From positions 1 to 64,000 of the forward strand of contig JBBQUW010000001.1 of assembly GCA_038212095.1 (NCBI GenBank): a DNA stretch of 64,000 bases, read 5' to 3'. Within the stretch, counting starts at the first letter, position 1, and every line of letters begins with the position of its first letter. Under the pieces are notes generated by a model that was not told the origin of the DNA, did not search any database, and worked only from the letters and a program-made list of their open reading frames with translations. Made by a program: the position numbers and the translations under genes. The stretch is from JAICYJ01 sp038212095. Lineage in GTDB: Bacteria; Actinomycetota; Thermoleophilia; Gaiellales; JAICJC01. Below are positions 40,463-49,108 of the stretch, piece after piece.

Positions 40463-41323
40463 GTGTCCCTCTATCGATTCGCCGATCAGCGGCCGCCGCT
40501 CCACGACCCGGTGCTGGTGGCGTCGTTCGATGGCTGGGTCGACGCGGCCGGGGCCGGGTCGGGCGCCGTTGCGCACATCGCCGGCGCTGCACCGCCGCTG
40601 GTCACCTTCGACGCCGATGCCCTGTTCGACTACCGATCGCGGCGGCCGATCCTGGACGTCAACGATGGCCGCCTCAGCGAGCTCTCGTGGCCGGACCTGA
40701 CGATCCGCCACGTACGCGTTGGGCACCGCGATCTGCTGGTGTTCTCGGGCGCGGAGCCCGATCTGCGCTGGCGAGAGCTGGCTGCCGACGTCGCTGAGCT
40801 GGCCCGCATGATGGGTGTGATGCAGTGGATCAGCCTGGGCGCCGTGCCGGCAGCCGTCCCGCACACGCGCCCGGTGCCGGTGCTGGCGACGGCGTCGCGG
40901 GAGGGACTGCTCGGCGTCGGCGAGACGCAGGGCCCCGCGGGCCTGCTGCGCGTGCCGTCGGCGGCCATCTCGGTGCTCGAGATGGCGGTCAGCGCGGCCG
41001 GAACGCCCGCGGTCGGCTTCTTCGCCCAGGTGCCGCCCTACGCCAGCGTCGGCTATGCCGCCGCCAGCATCGCCCTGCTGGACAAGCTGGGCGTGCATCT
41101 CGGTGTCACGTTCGACGTCGACACCCTGGTCGAGGAGCAGCGGGAGCAGCGGGAGCGCTACGACGCCGCCATGGGTGGCGACGCGATCCTGCGCGAGACG
41201 GTCTCCCGACTCGAGGAGATGGTCGGCGACGAGGCCGCCGAGCGGCTGCCGTCCGGCGATGAGCTGGCGCGCGAGATCCAGCGGTTCCTCAGCGACCGGC
41301 CGGACGAGCCGGGGCCGCCGTAA
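40463..41323 (+). CDS. PAC2 (proteasome assembly chaperone-like) family protein
   Basis: 286 residues from GTG 40463. PAC2 layout: PVLVASFDGWVDAAGAGSGA, DALFDYRSRRPILDVNDGRL, LLVFSGAEPDLRWRELAADV and PAVGFFAQVPPYASVGYAAA. A charged C-terminal helix ends the protein. PAC2 proteins are widespread in proteasome-bearing actinobacteria; the bacterial members have no settled function. Convergent with the sulfotransferase (7 bp). Confidence 0.9.
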   Translation: MSLYRFADQRPPLHDPVLVASFDGWVDAAGAGSGAVAHIAGAAPPLVTFDADALFDYRSRRPILDVNDGRLSELSWPDLTIRHVRVGHRDLLVFSGAEPDLRWRELAADVAELARMMGVMQWISLGAVPAAVPHTRPVPVLATASREGLLGVGETQGPAGLLRVPSAAISVLEMAVSAAGTPAVGFFAQVPPYASVGYAAASIALLDKLGVHLGVTFDVDTLVEEQREQRERYDAAMGGDAILRETVSRLEEMVGDEAAERLPSGDELAREIQRFLSDRPDEPGPP

Positions 41324-41330
41324 GGCGCCT

Positions 41331-41960
41331 TCAGGTGCTGGTCCGCTCGGCGCGCCGAGCGAGGAACTCCTCGGTGGAGTTCATGTGCGGGAACGGCTCA
41401 TCGGGCACGGGCAGCCCCAACGCGTCGCACAGCGGCTGCCAGCCGTTGCCGGGCTGCCACTCGACCAGCCGCGCAGGATCGGCTGTTGCGCGCACCTCGG
41501 CGTTGTGCCGCTCGTACGCCGCGATCGACGGGTCGTGATCCAGCTGGTCGGTGAACCCGCGCCGGGCGATCCGCTGCCACATCGCCAGAAACTCCGGGCC
41601 GGGGATGCCGCGGCGCAGCCCGTCGAAGATCGTCTTGTCTGCGCTCTCCCACCAGGTCTCGGCATCACGGCGGGTCGAGAGCAGGATCACCGCGGTCGGG
41701 TTGGCCGCCGCAAGCTCGCGCCAGAAGGCCGCCGCCGGCCAGTCGACGGTGGCCACGTAGCCGTCCAGCACCTCGTCCAGATTCGGCTCGGTCGCCGTCG
41801 CCTCGCGCTCCCAGATCGGGACGTGGTTGCGATGCGTGAACACCTCCGCCATGTGGTAGCAGGGCGCGCCGAGCAGCAGCTCGAGCGCGAGCTGAAGCGA
41901 CTTGGTGCCGGTGCGGCCGAGGCCGGCGCCGACGAGGCGGAGATCGTTCTGTCCAGGCAC
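41331..41960 (-). CDS. sulfotransferase family protein
   Basis: 209 residues from GTG 41960. Begins LRLVGAGLGRTGTKSLQLAL, the PAPS 5'-phosphosulfate loop of the bacterial/plant-like sulfotransferase family, and has AVILLSTRRDAETWWESADK, the 3'-phosphate-binding segment (R-D-x-x-x-W). Size fits the family. The upstream extension of this frame is antisense to the peroxiredoxin gene. Divergent from that gene with 75 bp between starts. Confidence 0.85.
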   Translation of the reverse strand: MPGQNDLRLVGAGLGRTGTKSLQLALELLLGAPCYHMAEVFTHRNHVPIWEREATATEPNLDEVLDGYVATVDWPAAAFWRELAAANPTAVILLSTRRDAETWWESADKTIFDGLRRGIPGPEFLAMWQRIARRGFTDQLDHDPSIAAYERHNAEVRATADPARLVEWQPGNGWQPLCDALGLPVPDEPFPHMNSTEEFLARRAERTST

Positions 41961-42035
41961 GGCCGAGAGTCTAAAGGATGGGCGCGCCGACACGTCGCCG
42001 TGGTGCGACGGGCGCCCATGCTCTACCCTCGGGTC

Positions 42036-42488
42036 ATGCTCGCGGCCGGCGACCCGATTCCCGATCTGACCCTGTTCGGCGTTGATGCCGAGCCGGTACG
42101 GTTGCGCGATCTGACGCCGCTGCTGCTCGCCTTCTACCTGTACGACTGGACGGGTACCTGACGAAGCGAGCTTCGGCTCCTGCGTGACAGGAGCGGGCAG
42201 TTCCGGCAGGCCGGCGTGCGCCTGGCCGGGGTGTCGCGCGACAGCCCCTACTCGCACATCGAGTGGGCCAAGCGGCTCGGGCTGGACTATCCGCTGCTCT
42301 CCGACTGGAACGGTGACGCGGTGCGCGGTTTCGGCGTTGCTCAGGTCGAGGACGGGCTGATCGACACGCCCGTGCGGTCGTGTTTCCTGATCGACCGGGC
42401 CGGCATCGTGCGGTTCGCGAGGCGCTACGGCAGCGAGCAGGTGCCCGATGCCGATGAACTGCTGTCGGCCGCGCACGACCTCGATTGA
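42036..42488 (+). CDS. peroxiredoxin-like protein with in-frame TGA at the catalytic Cys (candidate selenoprotein)
   Basis: Read as one frame from ATG 42036 to the stop at 42486-42488, the gene encodes 150 residues with TGA as codon 42 (42159-42161). The text before it, LLAFYLYDWTGT, and after it, RSELRLLRDRSGQFRQAG, is exactly the peroxiredoxin active site D-x-T-x-x-C-(T)-x-E-L-x-x-L-R-D with Cys replaced by TGA. The rest (GVSRDSPYSHIEWAKRLGLD, YPLLSDWNGDAV, SCFLIDRAGIVRF) is normal AhpC/TSA sequence, so the frame is intact on both sides. Two perfect stem-loops begin at the base after TGA. Sec42 would be the peroxidatic residue. Alternatively a Cys-to-stop mutation. msrA lies 89 bp downstream. 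Confidence 0.85.
42159..42194 (+). promoter_or_regulatory. candidate bacterial SECIS element
   Basis: TGA (42159-42161) is followed by CGAAG-CGAG-CTTCG (42162-42175) and then GCTCCTG-CGTGA-CAGGAGC (42176-42194). The second apical loop lies about 22-26 nt after the TGA and contains G-T, in line with SelB-recognised bacterial SECIS hairpins, which sit inside the coding region just after UGA. Confidence 0.7.
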
Positions 42489-42577
42489 CCTCAGATTGGC
42501 GCGGCCCCAGGTTCGTTAAACCGCCGCGGGCGCTGGTGCATACTTCATGTACCGACGAAAGGAAGCTGATCACCACC

Positions 42578-43123
42578 ATGACCGAGAAGGCAATCTTCGC
42601 AGCCGGCTGTTTCTGGGGCGTGGAGCACGCCTTCATGCAGATCGATGGCGTTACCGCGACCGCGGTCGGATACACCGGCGGCAGCCAGGACAACCCCGAT
42701 TACCGCGGAGTCTGCGGTGGCCGCACCGGGCACGCCGAGGCGGTCGAGGTCGAATTTGACCCAGCCCAGGTCAGCTACGAGCAGCTGCTGGCCGTGTTCT
42801 GGGGCGAGCATGATCCGACTCAGAAGGATCGCCAGGGTCCCGACATCGGCAGCCAGTACCGCTCCGGCATCTTCGTATTCTCGCCCGAGCAGCGCGCGGC
42901 CGCCGAGGCCTCGCTGGCGGCCATGCAGACACACCTCGGCCGGCCGATCGTGACCGAGGTCACGGACGCCTCCACGTTCTGGCGGGCGGAGGAGTACCAC
43001 CAGCGGTACTTCGAGAAGAACGGCCAGGTGGCATGCAAGCTGCGCGCGCCCGCTCCGGTCGAGCCTCGCTCCGAGCCGGTCGAGCGGAAGACCGGCCTGC
43101 TGTCCGGCATCTTCGGTCGCTGA
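42578..43123 (+). CDS. msrA: peptide methionine-(S)-S-oxide reductase MsrA
   Basis: 181 residues from ATG 42578. AIFAAGCFWGVEHAFMQIDG holds the catalytic Cys11 in GCFWG; GYTGGSQDNPDYRGVCGGRT, GHAEAVEVEFDP, FWGEHDPTQKDRQGPDIGSQ and YRSGIFVFSPEQ are all family hallmarks. A Cys near the C-terminus (QVACKL) may resolve. Repairs oxidised methionine in proteins using thioredoxin. Position beside the candidate Sec-peroxiredoxin suggests an oxidative-stress pair. Confidence 0.97.
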   Translation: MTEKAIFAAGCFWGVEHAFMQIDGVTATAVGYTGGSQDNPDYRGVCGGRTGHAEAVEVEFDPAQVSYEQLLAVFWGEHDPTQKDRQGPDIGSQYRSGIFVFSPEQRAAAEASLAAMQTHLGRPIVTEVTDASTFWRAEEYHQRYFEKNGQVACKLRAPAPVEPRSEPVERKTGLLSGIFGR

Positions 43124-43193
43124 CCGCCGAACCCGCTGCATCGCCGGCCCCGATCTGCGCAGGCCGATCGGGGCCGCCGATAGCATCCGGCCG

Positions 43194-43547
43194 ATGACCG
43201 CTACCGGCACCTTCGCCCTTCACATCGCCGAGCTCGAACTCGAGCCCGACCCTCTTGACCCTGCAACCGTGATCGCCGGCGAGCCGCAGACCACGAACCA
43301 GGTGGTATGGCAGAGTGAGGATGGCCGCACGATCCGCGGCGTATGGCAGATCACGCCCGGCACGGTCGCCGATACCGAGGCGAACGAGATGTTCGTGGTC
43401 GTCTCCGGGCGGGCCACGATCACGGTCGAGGGCGGCGAGACGTTCGAGATCGGCCCCGGCGACCTGGGCGTGCTGCGCGCCGGTGAGCGCACGACCTGGA
43501 CTGTGCACGAGACGCTGCGCAAGGCGTACCAGATCACGCTGCCGTGA
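43194..43547 (+). CDS. small cupin protein
   Basis: 117 residues, single cupin of the DUF861/EutQ type: VVWQSEDGRTIRGVWQITPG, NEMFVVVSGRATITVEGGET and GPGDLGVLRAGERTTWTVHE. The first-motif metal His residues are mostly replaced (E-M-F in place of E-x-x-H), so metal binding is uncertain. Its TGA overlaps the GTG of the FAD oxidase, indicating coupled translation; in related loci the cupin accompanies polyamine or amine oxidation. Confidence 0.88.
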   Translation: MTATGTFALHIAELELEPDPLDPATVIAGEPQTTNQVVWQSEDGRTIRGVWQITPGTVADTEANEMFVVVSGRATITVEGGETFEIGPGDLGVLRAGERTTWTVHETLRKAYQITLP

Positions 43548-44935
43548 CCACGACACCTTGGTCGGATGCCGCACCGGTGCCGTTCTGGCTCGATTCGAAT
43601 GCTGCACCGGCGAAGCAGCCCGGTCTGGAGGGTGAGCGCACGTGTGACCTGGCGATCATCGGTGGTGGCTTCACCGGCCTGTGGTCGGCGTTGCACGCCA
43701 TCGGTGACCAGCCTGGGCGCGACGTGGTGCTGCTGGAGGGCGAGCGGGTCGGCTGGGGAGCAAGCGGGAGAAACGGCGGCTTCGCTGACGCGTCGCTGAC
43801 ACATGGGCTGCCCAACGGCCTCGCCCGGTTCCCTGACGAGATCGACGCGTTGGAGCGAATCGGCAACGAGAACCTGGCTGGGATGGAGCGCGACCTCGCC
43901 CGCCACGGCATCGAGTGCGCGTGGGAAAGCCCCGGATACCTCACCGTCGCCCGCACCGACAACGAAGTCGACGAGCTGCGCCAGTTCGCCGAGGTGCTGA
44001 TCGCGCACGGCCACCGGGCGGAGTGGCTGGATCAGGCCGCCGTCCGCGCACAGCTCGATTCGCCCGGCTACCGCGGTGCGATCTGGCAGCACAGCGGCGC
44101 TGCGTTGGTCGATCCCGGCCGGCTGGCATGGGGCCTGCGAGCCGTCTGCCTCGACCGGGGCGTGCGCCTGCACGAGGGCTCGCCGGTGACGGCGATCCGC
44201 GAGCTGGCAGACGGCGTCATGATCAGCACGCCGACCGGCTCGCTGAGGGCGCGACGGGTGGTGCTCGCGACCAATGGCTACCCGCCGCTGCTGCGGGCCA
44301 TCCGCCGCCACGTGGTGCCGGTCTACGACTACGTGCTGGTCACCGAGCCGCTCACCGCCGATCGGCTGGCGGCGATCGGCTGGCACAACCGCCAGGGCGT
44401 CAGCGACGCGGCCAACCAGTTCCACTACTACCGGCTGACCGCAGACAACCGCGTGCTATGGGGTGGCTACGACGCCGTCTACCACTATGGCAACGGTGTC
44501 CGGCCTGAGCTCGAGCAGCGCGACGCGACGTTCGCCCTGCTCTCCCAGCACTTCTTCGAGACGTTCCCCCAGCTGGAGGGCGTCCGTTTCTCACACCGCT
44601 GGGGAGGGGTGATCGATACCTGCAGCCGGTTCTGCGTCATGTTCGACACCGCCCTGTCCGGCCGGCTTGCCTACGCGGTCGGCTACACCGGGCTGGGCGT
44701 TGCCGCCAGCCGCTTTGGCGGCCGCGTCGCACTCGACTTGGTGGACGGCGTCCAGACCGAGGCCACCGAGCTGCGTTTCGTCCGCTCCAAGCCGCTCCCA
44801 TTCCCGCCCGAACCGCTGCGCTATGCCGGCATCAAGCTGACGGTGCGGGAGCTTGCGCGAGCCGATCGCAACGGCGGCCGACGCGGACTCTACCTGCGTG
44901 CGCTCGACCGGCTCGGCCTCGGCTTCGACAGCTGA
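43544..44935 (+). CDS. FAD-dependent amine oxidase, PuuB/DAO type
   Basis: 463 residues from GTG 43544. Rossmann FAD motif CDLAIIGGGFTGLWSALHAI, LLEGERVGWGASGRNGGFAD as in gamma-glutamylputrescine oxidase (PuuB), and a C-terminal FAD site VGYTGLGVAASRFGGRVALD. Oxidises an amine with O2 to aldehyde, ammonia and H2O2; exact substrate unknown. Couples by a 4-bp overlap to the upstream cupin. Confidence 0.9.
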   Translation: MTTTPWSDAAPVPFWLDSNAAPAKQPGLEGERTCDLAIIGGGFTGLWSALHAIGDQPGRDVVLLEGERVGWGASGRNGGFADASLTHGLPNGLARFPDEIDALERIGNENLAGMERDLARHGIECAWESPGYLTVARTDNEVDELRQFAEVLIAHGHRAEWLDQAAVRAQLDSPGYRGAIWQHSGAALVDPGRLAWGLRAVCLDRGVRLHEGSPVTAIRELADGVMISTPTGSLRARRVVLATNGYPPLLRAIRRHVVPVYDYVLVTEPLTADRLAAIGWHNRQGVSDAANQFHYYRLTADNRVLWGGYDAVYHYGNGVRPELEQRDATFALLSQHFFETFPQLEGVRFSHRWGGVIDTCSRFCVMFDTALSGRLAYAVGYTGLGVAASRFGGRVALDLVDGVQTEATELRFVRSKPLPFPPEPLRYAGIKLTVRELARADRNGGRRGLYLRALDRLGLGFDS

Positions 44936-44948
44936 GTGTGTACGGCTC

Positions 44949-45908
44949 TTAGGCCGGCGGGCGCCACCGCGCCGGCTCGGCCTGCACGGCGCGGCCCATC
45001 GCCTCCAGCCGCTCGAGATGTGAGATCGCCTCGACCAGGGCGAACCGCTGCTCGTGGAAGCCCAGCGGCTGGCCGGCCCAGATCAGCTGGGCCGCCTGCC
45101 ACGCGGTCTCGGCCCCTTGGGCCAGCGCATCGGCGGTCTCGTCCAGCCGCTCGTGGTGGTGCCGGGCGATCTCGCCGGCACGGCCGGCCGCGTTTGTGAT
45201 CGCCGGCCCGTGTCCTGGCAGCACCAGCTCCGGCGCCATGCTCGAGAGCCGGCCCAGCGTCTCCAGGTAGCGGCCCAGCGGGTCGGTCTCGGTGTCCGGC
45301 CAGCGCCCGACGTTTGGAGTGATCGCTTCCAGCAGCACGTCGCCGCCGAACAGCCGGCGGCTGCGCAGCCCGAGCAGCGCGATGTGGCCATCGGCGTGGC
45401 CGGGCAGCTCCAGTACGCGATGGGTCTCCCCGCCCAGCTCGATCGTGTCCCCCTCCACCACCAGCAGCGTTGGCCGGGCGGGATGCACCGCGGTGCGGCT
45501 CTCGGCCGATGCCGACTCGGCGGCCATATCGGCCGGCATGCCGTGTCCCGCCAGGTAGCGCTCGAACTGGCCGCCGTCCTCATCGATCCAGGCTGAGACC
45601 GTCAACCGGCGATCATGTTCGCCCTGCACCACCTCGCGGGCGCCGGTCAGCTCGGCCAGGTCCGCGCTGGCACCGATGTGGTCGGGGTGATAGTGGCTAA
45701 TCACGATCCGCTCGACCGGGCCACCGCCCAGCTGGTCGAGCGCCTCACGCCACCAGCCCAGCGTGGCCGCCGAGCCAAGCCCGCAGTCGATCACCGTCCA
45801 TCCCGCGGCCTCCGCGACGGCGTAGCAGTGAACGTGGTCGAGCGCCCACGGCAGCGGCATCGTGATCTGCACGCGGTGGTTGTCCAGGCGGTTCAGAGTC
45901 GGGCCCAC
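44949..45908 (-). CDS. MBL-fold metallo-hydrolase
   Basis: 319 residues from GTG 45908; ATG 45860 is an alternative. Metallo-beta-lactamase fold with H-x-H-x-D-H in VISHYHPDHIGASADLAELT, later His in ELPGHADGHIALLG, Asp in FGGDVLLEAITP and His in LVLPGHGPAI, a full dinuclear zinc site, followed by a helical C-terminal domain typical of lactamase_B plus winged-helix/LACTB2-like proteins. Substrate unknown. Convergent with the FAD oxidase and divergent from the gene at 45957. Confidence 0.92.
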   Translation of the reverse strand: MGPTLNRLDNHRVQITMPLPWALDHVHCYAVAEAAGWTVIDCGLGSAATLGWWREALDQLGGGPVERIVISHYHPDHIGASADLAELTGAREVVQGEHDRRLTVSAWIDEDGGQFERYLAGHGMPADMAAESASAESRTAVHPARPTLLVVEGDTIELGGETHRVLELPGHADGHIALLGLRSRRLFGGDVLLEAITPNVGRWPDTETDPLGRYLETLGRLSSMAPELVLPGHGPAITNAAGRAGEIARHHHERLDETADALAQGAETAWQAAQLIWAGQPLGFHEQRFALVEAISHLERLEAMGRAVQAEPARWRPPA

Positions 45909-45956
45909 GTCCCGGGAGTATGGCGAGGGCCGGTCTCGCCTGCGAGACTGCGGCGC

Positions 45957-46448
45957 ATGACCGACCCGGATGCCCTCGCCGACGAGCTGATCGCGCAGAC
46001 CGTCGATCTGGTGGTGGAGCTGCACCCGGCAATCGCGGGCCTCGCGCTACCCGGCCACTTCGAACCGGCCGCGATGCCGGCAGCGGCCGTGTTTCGGCAG
46101 CCGGCCGGCGGCGAGCCGACCCATCGCAGCGGCGCGCCCTCGCCGCAGGTTGCCGAGCTTGTGGCCGAGGCGGTGGAGGCCGCCTACGGGCGGCTGGGAT
46201 ACGGCCGCCGCGACGGCAATCCACTGTTGCCCGCGCTCGCACTGGCCGCCTTCTACCTGGTCGAGGCGCGGCGCAACGGAACGTTCGGGCTGGGCGGGCT
46301 GGCCACGGGCCGGGTTCGCGCCTTTCCGCTGACGCCGGACGAGGCGCACCACGACCCTCCTCTGCTGGCGGGGACGGCGGCGATCCGCGCCTGGTATCCG
46401 GTCGCCGGCGTGGACGAGGCATGCGTCGAGCTGCGGCTCAGTCCGTAG
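45957..46448 (+). CDS. hypothetical protein
   Basis: 163 residues from ATG 45957. Ala/Pro-rich, mostly helical N-terminal half (LADELIAQTVDLVVELHPAI, PSPQVAELVAEAVEAAYGRL) and a mixed C-terminal half. No membrane segment and no recognised family. Overlaps the end of the convergent MFS gene by 11 bp. Confidence 0.65.
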   Translation: MTDPDALADELIAQTVDLVVELHPAIAGLALPGHFEPAAMPAAAVFRQPAGGEPTHRSGAPSPQVAELVAEAVEAAYGRLGYGRRDGNPLLPALALAAFYLVEARRNGTFGLGGLATGRVRAFPLTPDEAHHDPPLLAGTAAIRAWYPVAGVDEACVELRLSP

Positions 46449-47679
46449 CGACCGTGGCCGATGTGGCCTGTTCGGCCGCGTCGTAGCGCCAGAACGTGGG
46501 CAGCGCGACCGCAGCGATGATCACGCCCACAACGCACAGCGCTCCGCCGGAGACGATCGAGCCACGCACGCCGGCCAGCGACGCCACGAGGCCCGACTCG
46601 ACGTTGCCGAGCAGCGGGCCGGTGGAGTAGCTGACCTGCTCGATGCCGGCCAGCCGTCCCCGCAGGTGGTCGGGGATGGTCTGGTTCCAGACCGTCGAGC
46701 GAAAGATGCCGGAGATCATGTCTGCGGCGCCGGCCGCGGTCAGGCCGAGCAGCGCCAGCGCCAGGTTGGGTGCCAGCCCGGCCGCCGCCACGGCGATGCC
46801 CCACCCGGCCGCGGCGAAACAGATCGCCGCCCCGTGGCGGTGGACGTGGCTGGTCCAGCCGCTGGTCAGCGTTGCTAGCAACGAGCCCACCGACGGGGCC
46901 GCGTACATCAGCCCGAGCACGCCGGCGCCACCGAACTCGCGGGCGAAGGCCGGAAATAGCGCCATCGGCATGCCGAAGAACATGGCCACGATGTCCACCG
47001 TGTAGGTGCCCAGCAGCACCCTGCGGCTTCCCGCGTAGCGCAGACCCTCGGCGATGCTGCGCAGGCTGACCGAGGCCTGGTCGGTGGCCGGTGGCGCGGC
47101 CCGCATCTGGCGCAGCAACAGCAACGAGACCAGGAACGTCAGCAGGTCGAAGGCGTATGTGGTGGGTAGCCCGAAGCCGGCGATCAGCAGTCCGCCCAGG
47201 GCCGGCCCGGCGATCATGCCGATCGTCATTCGAAATGAGCTGATCGCGCTGGCGGAGGGGATCTCGTCCCGATCTACCAGCCGCGGCGTGAGCGCTTCAA
47301 GCGAGGGGCGCTGGAGGCCGTCCAGCCCCGCCAGGGCCGCCGCGGCGACGAACAGCAGCCACAGCTGCGGATGAGGCAGCACCGCGTTGGCCAGCAGCAC
47401 CCCCGAGGCGCCGGCCAGGGCGAGTTCGGTCAGGAGCAGCATCCGGCGGCGATCGCGGGCATCCGCCAGGGCGCCGCCGAGGAATGCCGTGAGCAGCAGC
47501 GGGCACAGCTCCGCGATGCCCAGCAGTCCCACCACCAGCGAGCTGCCGGAGAGCTGGTAGGCCTGATACGGCAGCGCGACGTAGGTCACCATCGAGCCCA
47601 GGAACGTGACGCCCTGCCCGGCGAACAGCAGCCGGAAGTCGCGGTGGCGGCGAAGCGGCCCGGTGTCGAGCGTTGCCAT
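46438..47679 (-). CDS. MFS exporter (enterobactin-exporter-like)
   Basis: 413 residues from ATG 47679; a longer in-frame start adds a disordered, basic stretch. Twelve helices with DFRLLFAGQGVTFLGSMVTY, ALPYQAYQLSGSSLVVGLLG and GGALADARDRRRMLLLTELA, typical of the MFS_3/EntS group. It is a paralogue of the transporter at 60802-62040, sharing PALFPA-type and DxISxxFRxT motifs (MISGIFRSTVWNQTIPDHLRG). Substrate unknown. Confidence 0.9.
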   Translation of the reverse strand: MATLDTGPLRRHRDFRLLFAGQGVTFLGSMVTYVALPYQAYQLSGSSLVVGLLGIAELCPLLLTAFLGGALADARDRRRMLLLTELALAGASGVLLANAVLPHPQLWLLFVAAAALAGLDGLQRPSLEALTPRLVDRDEIPSASAISSFRMTIGMIAGPALGGLLIAGFGLPTTYAFDLLTFLVSLLLLRQMRAAPPATDQASVSLRSIAEGLRYAGSRRVLLGTYTVDIVAMFFGMPMALFPAFAREFGGAGVLGLMYAAPSVGSLLATLTSGWTSHVHRHGAAICFAAAGWGIAVAAAGLAPNLALALLGLTAAGAADMISGIFRSTVWNQTIPDHLRGRLAGIEQVSYSTGPLLGNVESGLVASLAGVRGSIVSGGALCVVGVIIAAVALPTFWRYDAAEQATSATVATD

Positions 47680-47914
47680 CCTCAGCAACCGCCGCAGACC
47701 GGCGGCCGGCCGAGGGCCAGCGCGGGGCACCGGCGGCGCCGGTGAGAGCCGTTCCGCGTCGCGCTCGCTGGTGATGGGGTCGGTGTCGAGTGGCCGGTCG
47801 GGCACGATCAGTGAGAATAGTGACGCGACTCGGCGATCGATTCGACGAGCTGGCGGTCTGGCACCGGTCTGGGTAGCCGCACATCTCATCGAATCACCCA
47901 TCTAGCATCCGCGC

Positions 47915-48482
47915 GTGCTCATCGACCGATTCGAGTCCGCGCTCATGTTTGCGGCGCAGGTGCACCAGGGTCACTCACGCAAGCGCAGCCAGGTGCCCTA
48001 CCTGTCGCATCCTGTCCGTCGCCGCGCTGGTACTGGAGGATGGCGGCGGGGAGGATGAGGCGATCGCCGCACTGCTGCACGACGCGATCGAGGACCAGGG
48101 CGATCGCACCGACCTGAACGACCTGCGACGGCGATTAGACGTTCGGGTGGCGGCGATCGTGGACGCGTGCAGCGACACCGACCAGCACCCCAAGCCGCCG
48201 TGGCGCGGCCGCAAGCAGGCGTTCATCGATCGCATGCGGACGGCCCCGTCCGACGTGCTGCGGGTGGCGTGCGCGGACAAGCTGCACAACGCTCGCTCGA
48301 CCCTCGCCGATCTGCGCCGGGAGGGGCCGGCGGCGTGGGACAAGTTCGGAGCAGGCCGCGACCAGCAGCTGTGGTACTACGGCACGCTGTCGCAGCCGTT
48401 CGAGCAGCGCATCCCCGGGCCGCTGTCCGGCGAGCTGGCGCGCACGGTGGCTGCGATCAGGGCGGCTTCCGGAGCGGGCTAA
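47915..48482 (+). pseudogene. HD-domain (RelA/SpoT-like) phosphohydrolase, frameshifted
   Basis: From GTG 47915 the protein reads LIDRFESALMFAAQVHQGHS-RKRSQVPYLSH, the normal start of HD/RSH-type hydrolases, to CAT 48008-48010. The family sequence resumes one base later as LSVAALVLEDGGGEDEAIAA, LLHDAIEDQG (the HD pair), VDACSDTDQHPKPPWRGRKQ and ADKLHNARSTLADL to 48482. Removing one C in CATCCTG restores a protein of about 188 residues. Either inactivated or a sequence error. If intact it would be a small (p)ppGpp- or nucleotide-type hydrolase. Confidence 0.85.
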
Positions 48483-49108
48483 CGTCGGCCGCCGTGGAAC
48501 GCGGCGTGGGTGGTGATGCGGTTGCCGGCGCGGGTCAGTTCGTGCAGGCTGCCGTGGCCGAGCGCCTCCAGATGCGTGGCGAGCGCGAGGAACACCTGGG
48601 CGGTGGTGAGCGCGTCGCCCAGCGCCTGGTGCGGGTTATGCGTGGGCAGGCCCAGCGCGTCGGTGATCTCGCGCAGCGGGCGGTAGCCCGGATCGTGCGA
48701 CTCGCGGACGATCGCGAGCAGCCGCCACAGCTCGGCCGTGTCGATCATGCGGCGGGGCAGCGCCGTGCCGGCGGTGCGGAGTGCTGGCCCCAGGAACGCC
48801 CGCTCCACCCAGGCCGCGTGCGCGATCGGCGTGGTACCCGGCAGGGCCGCGACCAGCGGCGCGATCGCCTCCGGCAACGGCGAAGCGGCCTCCAGATCCT
48901 GTGGTCTGATGCCATGGATCTCGACCGAGTCGGCGGTGGGTTGGCGGCGCGGCCGCACCAGTCCTTCGATCATCGCGCCGGCCACGATCCGCCCTCGCTC
49001 GATCGGCACGGCGCCAAACGCGATCAGCTCGTCCCGCTCGCGGTCGAGTCCGGTCAGCTCGCAGTCGACCACGAGCAACCGTGCCTCACGCCACGACGTG
49101 CGCCTCAT
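48479..49108 (-). CDS. DEDDh 3'-5' exonuclease (DnaQ/PolC epsilon-like)
   Basis: 209 residues. Exonuclease motifs ExoI LLVVDCELTGLDRERDELIA (D, E), ExoII AHAAWVERAFLGPALR (variant of H-N-x-x-F-D) and ExoIII NPHQALGDALTTAQVFLAL (H, D). The ExoII Asp is replaced by Glu, so activity may be reduced. Overlaps the DUF294 gene by 4 bp; this pair is common and suggests a shared, cyclic-nucleotide- or CBS-regulated function. Confidence 0.9.
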   Translation of the reverse strand: MRRTSWREARLLVVDCELTGLDRERDELIAFGAVPIERGRIVAGAMIEGLVRPRRQPTADSVEIHGIRPQDLEAASPLPEAIAPLVAALPGTTPIAHAAWVERAFLGPALRTAGTALPRRMIDTAELWRLLAIVRESHDPGYRPLREITDALGLPTHNPHQALGDALTTAQVFLALATHLEALGHGSLHELTRAGNRITTHAAFHGGRR

